Numbered from the stretch's first letter, positions 35,756-48,358 are shown. The stretch is 64,000 bases of DNA from Thermothelomyces thermophilus ATCC 42464 (GCF_000226095.1 NC_016472.1:10540001-10604000); one strand, 5' to 3'. Notes: generated by a model from the letters alone, not told the origin. Numbers and translations are program-made.

Positions 35756-36993
35756 GTTGATTGCGCGAGGAAGTGTGGCGCGCGAGGTTGAGGCGCAACA
35801 CGGCGTGAGCAGTTTTTGCTGATTACTGGTAACAGTGCGGTGATAAGGCGACTCTCAAACTCTGCCGCCATGAAAACCTAAAAAGTTCAAGAAACCTTCG
35901 CAGGGTGTCAGAGAGATAAGTAGTAGCTTCCCCGGTTGTGGGGATGGGAGCAGATGTGAGGGCAGCTCCTTCCTTGGCCGACTTCCAGGTCCCCTTGCGA
36001 AGCCTTGGATTTGAGAGCCATGACGAACAAAAACCTAGATCCAGTCTCGAGACCAATGCAAATTACCGAATTTGATCTTCAAGTCCCGGAACGTTGCTGG
36101 GTACAGCGAGGGTGCAGCGACGGTATTATTAGATGCGGTGGCAGGAATTAATTAATACACTTATTCGTCTCCATTGGTTATCATATACCCCCATGAAGAT
36201 TGGAGAGAGTCGATATTCCTCCAGAATGATGCGATCAGGTCTGAGAAGAGCAAACTGTCGTCTGCGCATGATTAAACTGGTGTTGTGTTGCGTCTATTCC
36301 CCAACACCGCGGCCGGGTCCCAGGTTCCAAGCCACAAACCATCATGTGACGACGGGAGTGAGTCGGGCCCGAGCGAGGTGGGACCGGGCGCGGAAGCATG
36401 ATAGCTCAGTGCCCCGAGCCGGGGAACTGGGAAAACACAAAGCTTCTGGTAAGTTCAATAATCCCGGGCCGTTGTGGCGGGTGGGACTGATTTCGGGCTG
36501 CTTTCGCCAGTCGGGCCGTGCCTTTATCGCCAGCGGGGCATTCTTCTCAACGTCCGGGCGGTATCTTGATCAATGTTGTGTTCTGCTACGATTTAACTAT
36601 CCCTCATGCATCCCCGAGTGCGCATTCCCTTTTGGCCAGCCTGAGCGCTAAGGCAGTTGTAGACTCCACGCCACTTGGGTACAATTGGAAGGAGCTGAAT
36701 TGGCTCTCGGGGCAACCCGTCCATTCAGGCAGGTGTCTGGCAGCACGGGGTTGAAATGAGGGACCAATAAGCACGGCCGGCCCCTGAAAATCGCCAATTG
36801 CGGCACACCGATTAAAGATAGCGAGTGCAACGGTAATTGTCCATCGAAGCGTATCGGGCAGCGCACGTGGCGGGACAAACAGTTGTTGTCTTTTGTCTTA
36901 TAATTAACTGCGCTCAATCGCCGCAGCGGCGTTGGTCACGATGGAAGGGCGAGCCGTGTCACTCCGCTCGCTGTGGCAACGTTCAAGCGCACC
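35756..36993. promoter_or_regulatory. Shared upstream region of mer3 and the nuclease gene
   Basis: This 1.24-kb space separates two divergent start codons. Short open frames lack motifs and codon structure. No specific sites can be assigned. Confidence 0.45.
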
Positions 36994-39139
36994 ATGAAGG
37001 CGACTTTGGTATTTTGGCTGTTTGCCGGCCTGCGGTCGCTGGCTGCGGCCGAAACCATTGCCGAGATCAACGGGAACAGGTTTATTTCGCCGTACTCGGG
37101 GAAGACCGTCACCAATGTCACCGGCCTCCTGATTGCCAAGGGGCCCGATGGCATCTGGATCCGCTCGACGACTCCGGACGACGACGATGCCACCTCGGAG
37201 GCCATCTACGTGTACAGCAAGACCGTCGGGTCTGCGCTTTCTGTGGGCGACATCATCTCGCTCGACGGCAAAGTGTCCGAGTACCGGTCAAGCGATAGCT
37301 ACATTTACCTGACCGAGATCACCTCCCCAAAGAACGTGCAGGTGGTGTCGACCGGTAACGCAGTGAAGCCCCTAGTCATTGGCAAGGACACGCTGTCGCC
37401 GCCCACGGAGCAGTACACCAGCCTCGACGGCGGTGACATTTACAGCGTCCCCAACGGTGTTGCCAACATCTCTGCGGAGAACCCTGTGCTGCAGCCGACC
37501 AAGTACGGCCTCGACTTCTGGGAGAGCCTCAGCGGCGAGCTCGTCACGGTGAAGGCGCCATGGGCCGTCAAGACGCCCAACAAGTACGGCGACACCTGGG
37601 TGGTTGGTGACTGGACCGTGACCGGGAAGAATAGGCATGGCGGTGTCACCATGTCGGATAAGGGTGAGTCGAGCAATCTGATTTTGACTCAGGTACTGGA
37701 AACGGTTAATTAAACCTGACGCATTCTCCAGACTCTAACCCGGAGGTCATCATCATCGGTTCGCCTCTTGATGGCACCAAGAACCCTTCCAATTCCAAGA
37801 TGGGAGATCAGTTTGAAGACATTACGGGCGTAGTCCAGCAGGCCTATGGCTTCTACGCCATCCTTCCTCTGACCGCCATCAAGACGACCACCACCGCCTC
37901 TGCCGCGGCCCCTCCCACCACCTTGCTCAGCCAGGGCAAGTGCAAGGCCCTCACAGTCGGCAGCTACAACGTCGAGAACCTCGCTCCGACGTCGGCCCAC
38001 CTGCCCAAGGTTGCCGGTCAGATCGTCTATTACCTCAAGACTCCCGACCTGCTGTTCATCCAGGAAGTGCAAGACGACAGCGGCCCCACCGACGACGGCG
38101 TGGTCTCTGCCAACGCCACCCTCACTGCCCTCGTGGGCGCCATCAAGGACCTCAGCAACGTCACCTACGCCTTCACCGACATCAACCCCGTCTCGAACGA
38201 GGACGGTGGCCAGCCGGGCGGCAACATCCGCGTAGCGTACCTCTACCGTCCCGAAGTCGTGAGCCTGTACCTTCCAAACAAGGGAGGTCCCACCGACGCG
38301 ACCAAGGTTGTGGCGGCACAGGGCAAGGGAAAGAGCTTGGACAGTGCGCCGACTCTGTCCTTCAACCCGGGACGGGTGGACCCGGCCAATCCGGCGTGGA
38401 AGGATACCCGAAAGCCGCTGGCTGCCGCGTGGACGGCCAAGGGGGCCAGCCGCCCGTTCTACACGGTAAACGTGCACTGGTCCAGCAAGGGCGGCGGCAC
38501 GTCGCTTCATGGCGACCAGAGGCCGCCCATCAACGGGGCCGTGGCGGCGCGAACCGCGCAGGCAAACGTGACGGCGGTGAGTACCTAGTAATTAATTGCC
38601 GGTCTGAGTCGGGCGCACGGGGGAAGACGCAACCAAAGATAGGAAGAAGAAGAGGGCAAACCATTACTGACGTGCATTAATCGTCACCAGTCGTTCATTG
38701 CAGAGATTCTGGCCCTCGACCCGGCGGCGAATGTTATTGCCGCCGGCGACTTCAACGAGTTTGCCTTTGTGCAGCCGCTCAAGACCTTCGCGGCCGTCTC
38801 AAAGATGGTCGAGCTGGACGAGGCGGTTAAGACACCCGTCGCGGAACGATATACCTAGTAAGAACCCCCTTCCCATCCCTCTTCCGGCCTACCTCTCTAT
38901 ACACTAGGCACCCCCAGCCGAAATGCCGGTATATTGATGGATAGATCGTTACTGACGGCAAAACGAATAGCGCCTACGACATGAACGCCCAAGCGTTGGA
39001 CCATATGTATGTCAGCCCGGCGCTGGCGAAGAGCAAGACGACTCGCTTTGAGCACATTCACGTCAACTCGTGGGCGGCTTTCGACGATGTTGTGTCGGAT
39101 CATGACCCGAGCGTCGCTTTGTTTGACGTTTGCGGTTGA
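36994..39139 (+). CDS. Secreted endonuclease/exonuclease/phosphatase-family nuclease
   Basis: Four exons: 36994-37663, 37732-38576, 38691-38857, 38971-39139 (1,851 nt, 616 aa), with GT–AG introns of 68, 114 and 113 bp. ATG 36994 is chosen because it starts a clear signal peptide (MKATLVFWLFAGLRSLAAA). Residues about 25-110 resemble an OB-fold domain found before such nucleases in bacterial ExeM/YhcR-like proteins. The catalytic domain shows the family motifs in order: SYNVENL, LLFIQEVQD (metal-binding Glu), VNVHWSSKGGG, AAGDFNEF and SDHDPS (catalytic Asp–His). The enzyme is expected outside the cell, cleaving DNA or phosphodiesters for nutrient scavenging; exact substrate is not visible. It is divergent from mer3 and unlikely to be functionally linked to it. 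Confidence 0.88.
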
Positions 39140-39543
39140 GATGGGGATGAAAAGGGTTTTCGTACTGTATTTAAGGTTCTTGATTTTCTCTTCCCTTTAG
39201 ACAGCGTCAATCTTCTTGGGGGTATAAGTGGTTTTAGGGATGATGTCTATTCTATCAAACGTTGTAGAACTGTACAAGCTTGAGGAGAAATCATGACGCG
39301 CGCCTGCCATTCCGGCTGTAGACTTGGGCTTCCCGTATGAAGATTGGTGACTGTTGATACAGCATTATAGATTAAGAATGGATCTCCTTTCCCGACACGG
39401 GCATGCACAATACGGCACCGAAAATGACATCTACATCGACAGAGAGTTCAACGTCAAGTCTCTCCCGGCCCATCGGTCGCGATATTCGACAGGCGCGCCG
39501 CACACCAAGGGGAGGCCGGGGGGATCAGGGGAACCCAGCCACC
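39140..39543. other. Convergent 3' region between the nuclease and an unknown gene
   Basis: About 400 bp with no gene. It is T-rich just after the nuclease stop, probably its 3' end. Confidence 0.5.
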
Positions 39544-40337
39544 CTAATCGGCAGAAGCTTCGCTACCGTTTTGCCGGGACACGGTTGCGTCATCCGCGTC
39601 GCCCGCGTCACCCGGCACGTCAAGGCTGGCATCATTTGAGTCAACTGGGATGTTGGAGTCATCTAGGATTCTGTAGCAACGTGAGCCGGCCACGGTCTCC
39701 GTTTGGATAGAGCGGGTATTCTGCCCAATCTCGAAAGGCACGCCCTGGTGTCCTGTCGTGGGCACAGGATGGTTAGCTAGGTAGGTGCCAAGGTGCTGCA
39801 GATATAGCTGTTGCCACTCACCGCTTGTGATCAGATTCACCTTCACGGCGGGCCAAGATAGAGCACGTCTGTAAGGCGGTTGGGTCAGGACAAATATCTG
39901 CACGGCACCGTCGTTCTCGGCCTCAGCATCCTCTTCGGGCAAATACATCCTAGAGGACAATGTTTTAATTAGCAACTCAACCGCTCACGCTCATGCAGAC
40001 AAAGGTCAATTCTCCCGTACCCCTTCTCTTTAGATAGGCGCTCTCGCAAATCCTGGATGTCGAGATCGACGGCCACGTCAACGCTCTTGGCGGCCTTGTA
40101 CGAATCATCGCTCCGCAAAATGGAGCTCATGTCATTCATGATGCCGTAGTCGACCGTTTCGCATTCCAAGACATCGACCACACGGTCCAGCGCAAGCTCT
40201 TGATGGCCTAGCGTCACTCTCCGCTTGTTTTGCCACTCGAGGTACTTCAGTTGGTGGGTAGTGTAGGTCCCGTCACTGATCTTGATTGCTGGGCGCTTAC
40301 TGGTGCTGTGAACTGTCCATTTCAGCCTTCGGAACAT
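39544..40337 (-). CDS. Hypothetical protein, two exons
   Basis: I do not recognise this protein. Proposed exons (minus) are 39989-40337 and 39544-39932, joined by a 56-bp intron (donor GTGAGC, GCTAAT branch point, acceptor CCGAAG); only this pairing of those I tried keeps the frame, giving 245 aa. The N-terminal part is basic (MFRRLKWTVHSTSK). The middle has an amphipathic segment DIQDLRERLSKEKGYGR. The C-terminal part is acidic (DVPGDAGDADDA). No signal peptide or membrane segment is seen. The acceptor is less certain than in neighbouring genes, and the model could be wrong if the gene has another intron. Confidence 0.5.
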
Positions 40338-41813
40338 TTTTGCGACCTTACAGGTCGCAGGAGTAATTATTAGTCTGAAGAGGGAAGCTGGCTCAAGAAG
40401 TGTTGGTTGCTGAACTTCGCACCCAGCGCGAGACTGGCGACGAAAGGATGAAGAAGGAAAGTCTGAAGCTGCAGGGAGTGAAACCGAGCAACGGAAACTC
40501 GAGCGATGGGGATTGTTGTGTCGAAGACTGGAAATACGAGGAAAGGACTCGAGGAGCCTTCACGGCTTCTTCTTGTACGATCGTGGGAACTGGCTTCGGT
40601 ACCCGCCCAAGGCGCTGGCCAGTCTCGCAACTCTGATTCATTCATATCTTGGAGCCGTTCGTGGTCGTGCGAGTTGGTCACGGCCCAGGCTCCAACAAGG
40701 CGGGAAATCACTGACCTGCTTCAACGGTTTCTGAGGATAAGGTCACGGAACCCTGCCGCGCATCTTGACCGCAGACCGTTGGTCCTGTTGGATCGAGTGC
40801 GCCTCTGTTTGGCGTCTGATGTGATCCTTGGCATCGTTTTGGATTGGGGGCTGCAGAGCACGGCCAATCTGATCATCAGGTCCGAGACTCCCTCTTTGGC
40901 CGCAAGTCACAACATCTCGGGACCAAGTGGGGGCCACGTACTGTACGGATTAACTATGTATGTACTGTACTGTCCATACAAATCGCACATACATACCTAC
41001 GTCTACACGTATGGAGGTGTCGGAACCCAAAACGGAGAACCGGCTCCCGTTTGGGATAGTAGGTTATAAGGGCACTCTGGCCCACAGGAGGTAATTAATC
41101 CGTACATACGCACACATACCACCAAGATCACACCCTGTTTGGCTTTTGCTAAATTAAACGGAAAACACCTTAACTCAAACCTTCTCAACACGTAAGTCAG
41201 TGTACTTGCAAGCACTTGATCTCGCGTGGATGTGCGCAGCATTGCAGTCAATGCCGAGTTTGTTGTCGAGTCCGTAAGGTTCATCTCAGCACGATACAGG
41301 AATGATTAGAAACTTCCAAGAGGAAAAAAATAATTACCGTACACATGGGTCTGTGTCGCAGTGCTTAACAAACTTGACAGCGCTTCAATACGAAGCCGGA
41401 CTGAATGTATAACGCAGTACTCCGTATATCACACATCACATCAAAACCGAACCGTCGTCTGTCATCTCGGGCCACACCAAGCCCATCTCCCCCAGTCATG
41501 AAATTCCTGATATTCCCGAGGTTGCATTCAGTATACCTAGTGTAGAACCTGCTAGTCACCTGTTGTTGTTCTTGTTGCGGGGTTGGGAGGGACGAACGTC
41601 ACGGAATCCGTCATGGATGATGTCACCAAACGCAACTCATCGCATGCACGCACCACACGTATTTCCATCCAACACGCGTCTGTCTAACGACAACTCGGAA
41701 CTCCTCAATACACGCAGAAATCTGCAGCAATCTCGTTCTTCAATCCCAGAACCACACCAGTGCAACACCATCACGAAAAAAGAAAAATCAACAATAATAA
41801 CAGACCGACAACC
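40338..41813. other. Intergenic region, no gene supported
   Basis: About 1.5 kb with overlapping short open frames on both strands, none with a motif. It includes AT-rich stretches, repeated GTAC/TACATAC words (40,940-41,110) and one TACTCCGTA word at 41418-41426. Confidence 0.5.
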
Positions 41814-42225
41814 ATGGCATCCGTCCGAACTGCTACCCTCCGCACGACGCTGCGCCCTCTTCCCCGGCGACTCCCTCGCATCCAGCCGGCTCGAGTCCGA
41901 CTCTTCAGCACCGGACCCGGCTCCGGCCAGGGGGGAGGCGTAGGCGACAAAGGGACAAACAAATTGTACAACAAGGGCGGCACGAACCCCAACAAGAACT
42001 TGGTGTAAGTTCTCCCAGCCCATGACCACCACCCGCCAGGAGCAGCCCTCGGACCGGAGAAAACGGCCGGGCTCGGGAGATGGGAGCTGTGCTGACCGTG
42101 TTCCTCCTTTTCGCAGGTACCTCGGACTCGGCGCGCTCGGTCTCGCGGGTGTCTACGCCATGTTCATAGCCAAGCCGGAGAAGGCGGCCGAGAAGGCTCA
42201 AGGGACTTCGTCGTCGGCTCGTTGA
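41814..42225 (+). CDS. Small probable mitochondrial membrane protein
   Basis: Two exons, 41814-42004 and 42117-42225 (99 aa). The intron has a GTAAGT donor, a GCTGAC branch point and a TCGCAG acceptor. The first 35 residues are rich in Arg, Ser and Thr with no acidic residue (MASVRTATLRTTLRPLPRRL, then RLFST), which fits a mitochondrial presequence. A Gly/Asn-rich middle follows, then one hydrophobic helix (YLGLGALGLAGVYAMFIA) and a short Lys/Glu tail. The layout suggests a single-pass inner-membrane protein. I do not recognise the family, so no function is given. Confidence 0.75.
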
Positions 42226-42925
42226 ACGGTTTATTTAACAACGGTTGAATGAGGGGACGGTTCAACGATTTTTTGCATTCTCTTCGTTCTTTACTTCGCT
42301 GTTGTTGTTCTTCACATGATTTTTCGGGGACTCTAAAATGTTTTGGTACATGACCTTATGCTCTTTTCTTTCTTCCGTTTTATGTTGATTGCGACTATTA
42401 ACACATAATTGGCACCTCACAAGATTCTTGGTCTTTCCTTTTAGCAGCTCTCCTAGGGAAATCCAAACAAGTGGACAATCTCGGTCCAGCTATTATTCCT
42501 TGTAATTACTCGTACCGGTCGTACCATCGGGCGAGACTTACCTGTCAAACATTCAGACCGCCCAGAAGAGCACGAGATGCAGATCCCTGGCCATACAAAC
42601 AGTCGGGTGATTAGATGCTGTTTTCCGATTTTGGCTGACCTCTGGCGTACTGTTGTAGCATACAAGACTTCAACACGCTTCCACAGTGCGCCCTAATTAA
42701 ACGAAGCACAGGTGATGATCATGCATAATTAATCAAGATGTAATACCTGAGGTAAACAAGCTGGGAAGAATAGATTGGCTGCGCTCCGGATCAAGAACCA
42801 CAAAAGCGGGCAGCTGACAGCCCACAAATCTCCGGTTTCAGATCGTGCTCGTCAGGAGATAGCTATACATATTACTCAAGGCCACGCCTCCTCGAATAAA
42901 ACTAATTAAGGTGCCCCTTGACGGA
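42226..42925. other. Convergent 3' intergenic region
   Basis: About 700 bp, T-rich near the left end, between the small mitochondrial-type gene and the FAD monooxygenase stop. No gene seen. Confidence 0.5.
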
Positions 42926-44110
42926 TTAGAAAACAGTTCGTGTGGCCTCTTCGTCGATCTTTATGCCGAACTGGCGCACGGCGGTGGCATAGCTCTGGCC
43001 CACGGCCTGGCTGGCGTAGATGCGCATCTCTTTCTCATACGCAGCCGTGACGCCGGGCTTGCAGCCGCCGGCCTCTCGCAGGAGCCGGCCGAGGAGGGCC
43101 GAGTCGCGGACGGCCGTGTTGGCGCCGAGGCCGGCGGCGGGCGTCATGGAGTGGACGGCGTCGCCGATGAGGGTCACGCGGGGCTCGTTGGGCCACTCGG
43201 GCACCCCCGACGGCGCCGAGCAGGTGATCTTCCAGAAGGCGGCCTCGGGCTCGTCGAGCTGGTCGATCAGCGGCCGGAAGCGCGGGTGCCAGTTCCTGGT
43301 CAGCGACCGGGCCACGTCCGCGGCCGGCTTGCCGACGATGGTGTGGTCGTCGTTGGGGGGGCGGATCACGCCCGGCTGGGCCGACATGGTCCACCCGAAC
43401 CGGACCGAGGGGTCGTCGAGCTCCCCGGGCCGGACGTTGGTGATGAGGGCGAACGAACCGTCCGGGTGCGTGTCGTCGCGTATGATGAAGACGCCCTCGC
43501 CGAGGCCCCCGAACGCCGTGGTGGGCGCCTGGCCGTGGATGCCCCTGGCTCCCGTGTCGTAGACCTTGAGCTTGCCGCCCGAGAGCTGCCTGGCGACGCG
43601 CGATCGTATGCCCTCCCCGCCAACGAGCAGCGAGCCCTCGACCGACTTGGTGCCGTCGGCGAAGAGCGCCCTCACGCCGTCGTCGGTCAGCTCGTAGCCT
43701 GTGACCTCCCTGCGCCACTCGATGTGCGCCTCGCAACCCGCGGCAAAGATCCTGCGCATGTCTCCGCGGGCGATGCCGACGACCTTGCCGTCCCGCGATG
43801 CCAGCGCCTGCTGCCCCGCGATGCGGCTCTCCTTCTCTTCCCCGGTCACGGCGTCGAACTCGGTGAACTTGGACCCGTCCGTCTTGCCGCACTTGTCCCA
43901 GAACCGCTTAAACGTGTCCGGGTCGAGAACCTCTTCGATGGCCTCGAGCCCTTCCGCAGAAAGGCGTAGTCTGTACCCTTGCGCTCGAAAGACAAACGAA
44001 GCATCGCGTTCAAAGATCCTGAAGGGTATCCCGGACCGACGCAGGGAATGAGCAAGGAGCAGAGACGCGATTCCCGCGCCCGCAATCAGGACTGGCTTCT
44101 GTGTCGACAT
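42926..44110 (-). CDS. FAD-dependent monooxygenase
   Basis: An intronless gene of 394 aa, normal for the family of class A flavoprotein hydroxylases (PHBH fold). Residues 6-20 carry the dinucleotide-binding turn (LIAGAGIASLLLAHSLRRSG) followed by an acidic strand end (FRIFERD). The mid-protein DG-type motif reads LVGGEGIRSRVARQL, with Glu instead of the usual Asp. The FAD ribityl-binding motif is VTLIGDAVHSMTPAAGLGAN. No signal peptide or membrane anchor is seen. Such enzymes hydroxylate or epoxidise small aromatic or terpenoid molecules with NAD(P)H and O2; the substrate cannot be read. It is 39 kb from the terpene synthase, so a shared pathway is not supported. GC is high and the frame intact. 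Confidence 0.88.
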   Translation of the reverse strand: MSTQKPVLIAGAGIASLLLAHSLRRSGIPFRIFERDASFVFRAQGYRLRLSAEGLEAIEEVLDPDTFKRFWDKCGKTDGSKFTEFDAVTGEEKESRIAGQQALASRDGKVVGIARGDMRRIFAAGCEAHIEWRREVTGYELTDDGVRALFADGTKSVEGSLLVGGEGIRSRVARQLSGGKLKVYDTGARGIHGQAPTTAFGGLGEGVFIIRDDTHPDGSFALITNVRPGELDDPSVRFGWTMSAQPGVIRPPNDDHTIVGKPAADVARSLTRNWHPRFRPLIDQLDEPEAAFWKITCSAPSGVPEWPNEPRVTLIGDAVHSMTPAAGLGANTAVRDSALLGRLLREAGGCKPGVTAAYEKEMRIYASQAVGQSYATAVRQFGIKIDEEATRTVF

Positions 44111-46090
44111 TGTGCTGGTGTTTTTTTCTCTCTTTTCTTTTCGTTTTTTCTTTGCCTTTCCTCCTTCTTTCCTCGTATTTGGTGCTTGTGGCTGCTTGCC
44201 AAGTCGAGATGGAAAAGACGGGGATACCGCCGTCCGCTAGTTATGTGCAAGAGGGACTCCGAGTTTGGTATCTTGAGGTGTGCTTTGATCGTGAAGGATG
44301 TAAGCAAGGTAGCAAGACCTGGAAGCTGAGGTTACTCGTGATTCCATTATTAATTAATAAGCAAAATCGACATGCCCAAGCAGAATTACTAAATCGGCGT
44401 TCAGGCTGACGAACCCCGCTAAGTCCGGACCGTGTTAACTGCAAGGGATGATTACTGGGAGGAAAGCGAGAGACAATCTGTTTTCAGTCATTCTAAGCAG
44501 CAGCTTCTGAAAAGTTCAACTTGGCAACTCACCGAATCCCATTTTGCCCTGATCATAGTGAGCGAATGGCCCGGCGCGGAAGCAAGCAAAGCGGCTTGAG
44601 TGAGGTCAAGCCAGTCGTCCTGTCCCTACTTATTCTTTGACTCCCAAACGCATTTCCCGAGGGCTTTAGGAATCTGAACGGCTTCATCGAATCCGCGTTG
44701 TTGACTTGGTTGTTCGATAAGAAAGACAAAAAGCCTGAAACGAAGAAGCTTACCGGTCTCCCACCTCTCTGCTATACCTGACATGATAGCTATCTTGGAT
44801 ACATATATACTGAGCTTGGAGCACATCTTCAGCCTGATTTGTCCTTCGGAGTCATGCTCAAGACATGGGAGCTGGATTGAGCGAGTGGTTCTCTTCTGCA
44901 GAAAGTGTAAAGAAGGGGTTAACGACAAATAAAGATGGCTCACTCACTCGGGTCTTTACAACACATTGAATTGACCCTTGCCATGTCATCCCAATAGGGA
45001 TCCCGTCTGCCGGCGCGGGCCACTCCGGTACAGGCCCCACAACCTACCCGTGTCGGGTTTCACTCTTCCCCTGCTCCCTCCCTCTTTCTCTCCCGGAGCA
45101 GCTTACATTCGACCTGACAATCAAGTGCACTGCTCTCTGCAGGCACCGGGACAATCGCGTGAAGATTCCTTCCTGATGTGCATCTTCCCATCATGTTTAT
45201 GGTATTGCCGTCATTTTCAATTTTTCCCTTCAGTTTCTCTTCTCCCCCCTCTTTCCTCTAGGTTGGCTCATGTTTGAGCCCAATTGGTCGCGCTCCCTGA
45301 AACCGAAAGGTCTTTACTCCGTATCTACTTCGCTTTCGGTCGATTGCCAGGATGTTGGAAATCAGAGCTGAGGTGGGGACGCGGCGTGAATCGAGGGTTG
45401 TGACAACTCGAGCTCTCCCATGACGTCTGACAGGCCCAGGATAGGTGACTGTGCAATCCGTACCTTGAGTACCTTTGGGCAACGAGAAATCGTTTGTTCC
45501 TCTTGAGGGGGCAATTTTTTATTTCCGCCATTACTGTGCTGCGGCGCAAATCGCTTTTACTCCCCAGCAGAAAAAAGCATCTTACGCGATCAGCGGGAGT
45601 GCGCTTGCCTCTATAAAAAAGCTCCTAGGCCCAACCTGAATGAAAGGCTGCTGGAGCTTGATCTGACGGATCACCAAAACTGCCAAAGAGAGGCGATGAG
45701 GCTGCTCTGAGTTGCTTCAGCCTACCACAGTATGCTTATTATTAATTAGCCCAGCTTGCAGCCCCGCCGTGTCCGAATTGAGCTGCTGCAGGTCCCAAAC
45801 ACCTGCAGCAGGAGGCGCCGCGACAAAGCGCATGCGACCGTGCATTGGACCGGCAATTTTTGTGTCGGTGACGTCGGGAAACGACCCCTTACCCAACGAC
45901 AAAGAAGCCTTTCGATCCTGCGAATCTGCTTGCAACCACGAGGCGAAAAGACACTGACCCACGACGACTGCATCAATACGAGCTCGTATTTCGCTTTTTC
46001 CTCTCTAAAATATAAACGGAAGGGAGAAAAAGAAGTTGCAATCCCAAGCGCTGCCGTCCACCAGCGGCCTAACAATTCGCTGCATTCAAG
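44111..46090. other. Intergenic region, no gene supported
   Basis: About 2 kb with many short unrelated open frames and none convincing. T-rich leader sequence lies just upstream of the monooxygenase start (44,120-44,190). A TACTCCGTA word is at 45315-45323. The right end is the upstream region of the nucleotide-sugar transporter. Confidence 0.5.
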
Positions 46091-47842
46091 ATGGCGGCCA
46101 GTAGCCCAAAGATCGCAACGGGGCCGACGCTGCTCGGCATGCCCTTGAAGCAAGCGTCTTTGCTCACGGTACGCCCTTCGTTCGCCGCAAGCAATGACTT
46201 GATCCGGCTGCTAACATGTTGCGCCCAGTTAATGTTGCAGAACTCGGCCCTGATTCTGGTGTGCTCCTCTCTCCGCTCCTCTCCAACCCTCCCCTTCCGT
46301 CTCGAATGTTCCCCCCTTCTAACGCCGCCGCGGTACCCAGGTTATGCACTACTCGCGGGTCATGAACCCACCGGGTGACCATCGATACTTCACCTCGACC
46401 GCCGTCCTGCTCAACGAGATCATCAAACTCGCCATATCTCTCAGCTTCTCGATTCACGAGGTCTCCCGGAGTCTAGCACCGCAGACGCCCGTGACCGTGC
46501 TGCTGGAACAAATATACAATCAGGTCTTCTCTGGGGACGGGTGGAAGCTGGCGATTCCCGCGGTCCTGTATACATTGGAGAATACGCTGCAGTACGTGGC
46601 GCTGAGCAATCTGGACCCGGTGCACTTCCAGCTTCTCTACCAGCTAAAGGTAACCTCCCCACCCCTAGCTAGCTCCGTTCTTCCGGAGCTGCAACTGGAA
46701 GACCGGATGCGCTGATGCTTTTGGGGTAGATCATCACCACCGCGATCTTTATGGTTGTTCTTCTCGGCCGCTCTCTCGGAGTCCGACGCTGGCTCTCTCT
46801 CGTTGTGCTCACGGTCGGAGTCGCAATTGTCTCCCTTCCTTCGTCAAACGCCAAGGATATGACCTTGGACATCCACGACTTCAGTGACCACTTCTTTCCC
46901 CGATCTGTACACGAGCTGGGACAGTTCGCCGGAGGCGTGGCCGAGGCAGCCAGGGAACTCACCAAGCGGGGCGTTGTCGGGCTGACAAACGGGCTCAGCA
47001 AGCGGTCGGCGACGTACGAGGGTATCGCAGATGACCTCGACAACTCGCCCAAGATGAACTACTCGGCTGGCCTGACCGCTGTTCTGGTCGCCGCCGTCAT
47101 TTCCGGCTTGACCGGGGTCTACTTTGAGAAGATATTGAAGGAGTCGACAACCCCGGCTTCCGTCTGGACAAGGAACATCCAGCTGTCGTTCTACTCCATC
47201 TTTCCTGCCTTCCTCATCGGCGTCGTCGTCAACGACGGCGAGGAGATTGCGAAGCACGGCTTCTTCGACGGGTACAACAGCGTCGTGTGGACCTCCATCG
47301 TCTTGCAAGCCATTGGCGGCATCTTGGCCTCCTTCTGCATCAACTACGCCGACAACATCGCCAAGAACTTTGCCACGAGCATCAGCATTGTTGTCAGCTT
47401 CCTTTTCAGCGTCTTCTTCTTTGACTTCCAAGTCACTATTTCGGTACGTCCTCCTGAACCGACCCCCCTCCCCTCCTTTAACTCAACCTTTTTTTTGGTG
47501 TTCTTCCCTTCTCATCGCCCACTAACCATGGCATCTCTTAATACAAAGTTCCTATTCGGCACCGTTCTTGTCCTGGGCGCCACATACATGTACAGCCTGC
47601 CCGAACGGAAACGCGCCCGCCCACCGCCCATCACCATCGCCAGCTACGAGAAGACCACCATCGAGGGCACGCCGCGCTACATCGACCAGGATCGGTTGAC
47701 CGTCAACCCGCTAGACTCGGCCGCGGCCCGTACCGGCAACGGCGGCGGCGGCTCTCTGGGCCTGTCGTCCTCGCGACCGGCCTCGCCGCTCTTCTTCCAC
47801 GAGCGAGCGCCTTCCGCTAGGGGGAGGAGGGCCGATGATTGA
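46091..47842 (+). CDS. Nucleotide-sugar transporter, SLC35A-like
   Basis: Five exons, all phase 0: 46091-46168, 46229-46258 (30 nt), 46341-46649, 46730-47443, 47549-47842; total 1,425 nt, 474 aa. Introns are 60-105 bp; the last uses an AAG acceptor. The protein is a multi-pass membrane protein of the UDP-galactose/UDP-GlcNAc/CMP-sialate transporter family, which exchanges a nucleotide sugar for UMP across the Golgi membrane. Visible family features are LMLQNSALIL, STAVLLNEIIKLAIS, LDPVHFQLLYQLKI, WTRNIQLSFYSIFPAFLIGV and the GGILASFCINYADNIAKNFATS region. A hydrophilic loop of about 70 residues follows helix 4 or 5, and a proline/serine-rich tail of about 80 residues extends past the last helix. 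UDP-galactose is the likeliest substrate by family resemblance, but this is not certain. Confidence 0.88.
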
Positions 47843-48352
47843 GATGGCTTGAGGGGGATGGGGGTTGGTTGGGGGATTTCTGTTCAATCATGCCTAGCTG
47901 ATGTTATGAGCTATGAACGACTCTCTACCCTTGGATGGCTGCGCTGGGGACGATGATGAGAGGCTGGGGGTAGTGCAGATGGGGCCAATGACGGGTATGA
48001 CAACAGTTACAATGCTGCGATTAATGTCACGGCGTGAGCATTTACATGGGGCGGTAGGTGGCTATCGGTTAGCAGAGGTACATGATCGCCTCGGAGTTCT
48101 GGGATCGCAACCGGTGGGTTTGGATGGGATACAGACGATCGGTTTTACGTAGGAATCAGATGTGCAAGCACGGCAGGTGGGCGGTTGGTTGGTTCAGGAG
48201 AGGCAACCGAAACCGTCCGATTCTTTACACCTACTCGTTGAACTTTGGTAGGAAAATAGACATAGTTACTCGGGTGTTTACAAGTCTCGAGGCCAACGAC
48301 CGGCAGTTGGTTGCTCGTTCCGGCGGAGCGTCTGGTGATTCCTTCTCATTCC

Positions 48353-48358
48353 CACACA

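Noticed and set aside
40506-41069. Plus-strand open frame of 187 codons
   Set aside because: It overlaps other frames on both strands, has no motif and runs through low-complexity TACATAC sequence; it lies upstream of a minus-strand gene.
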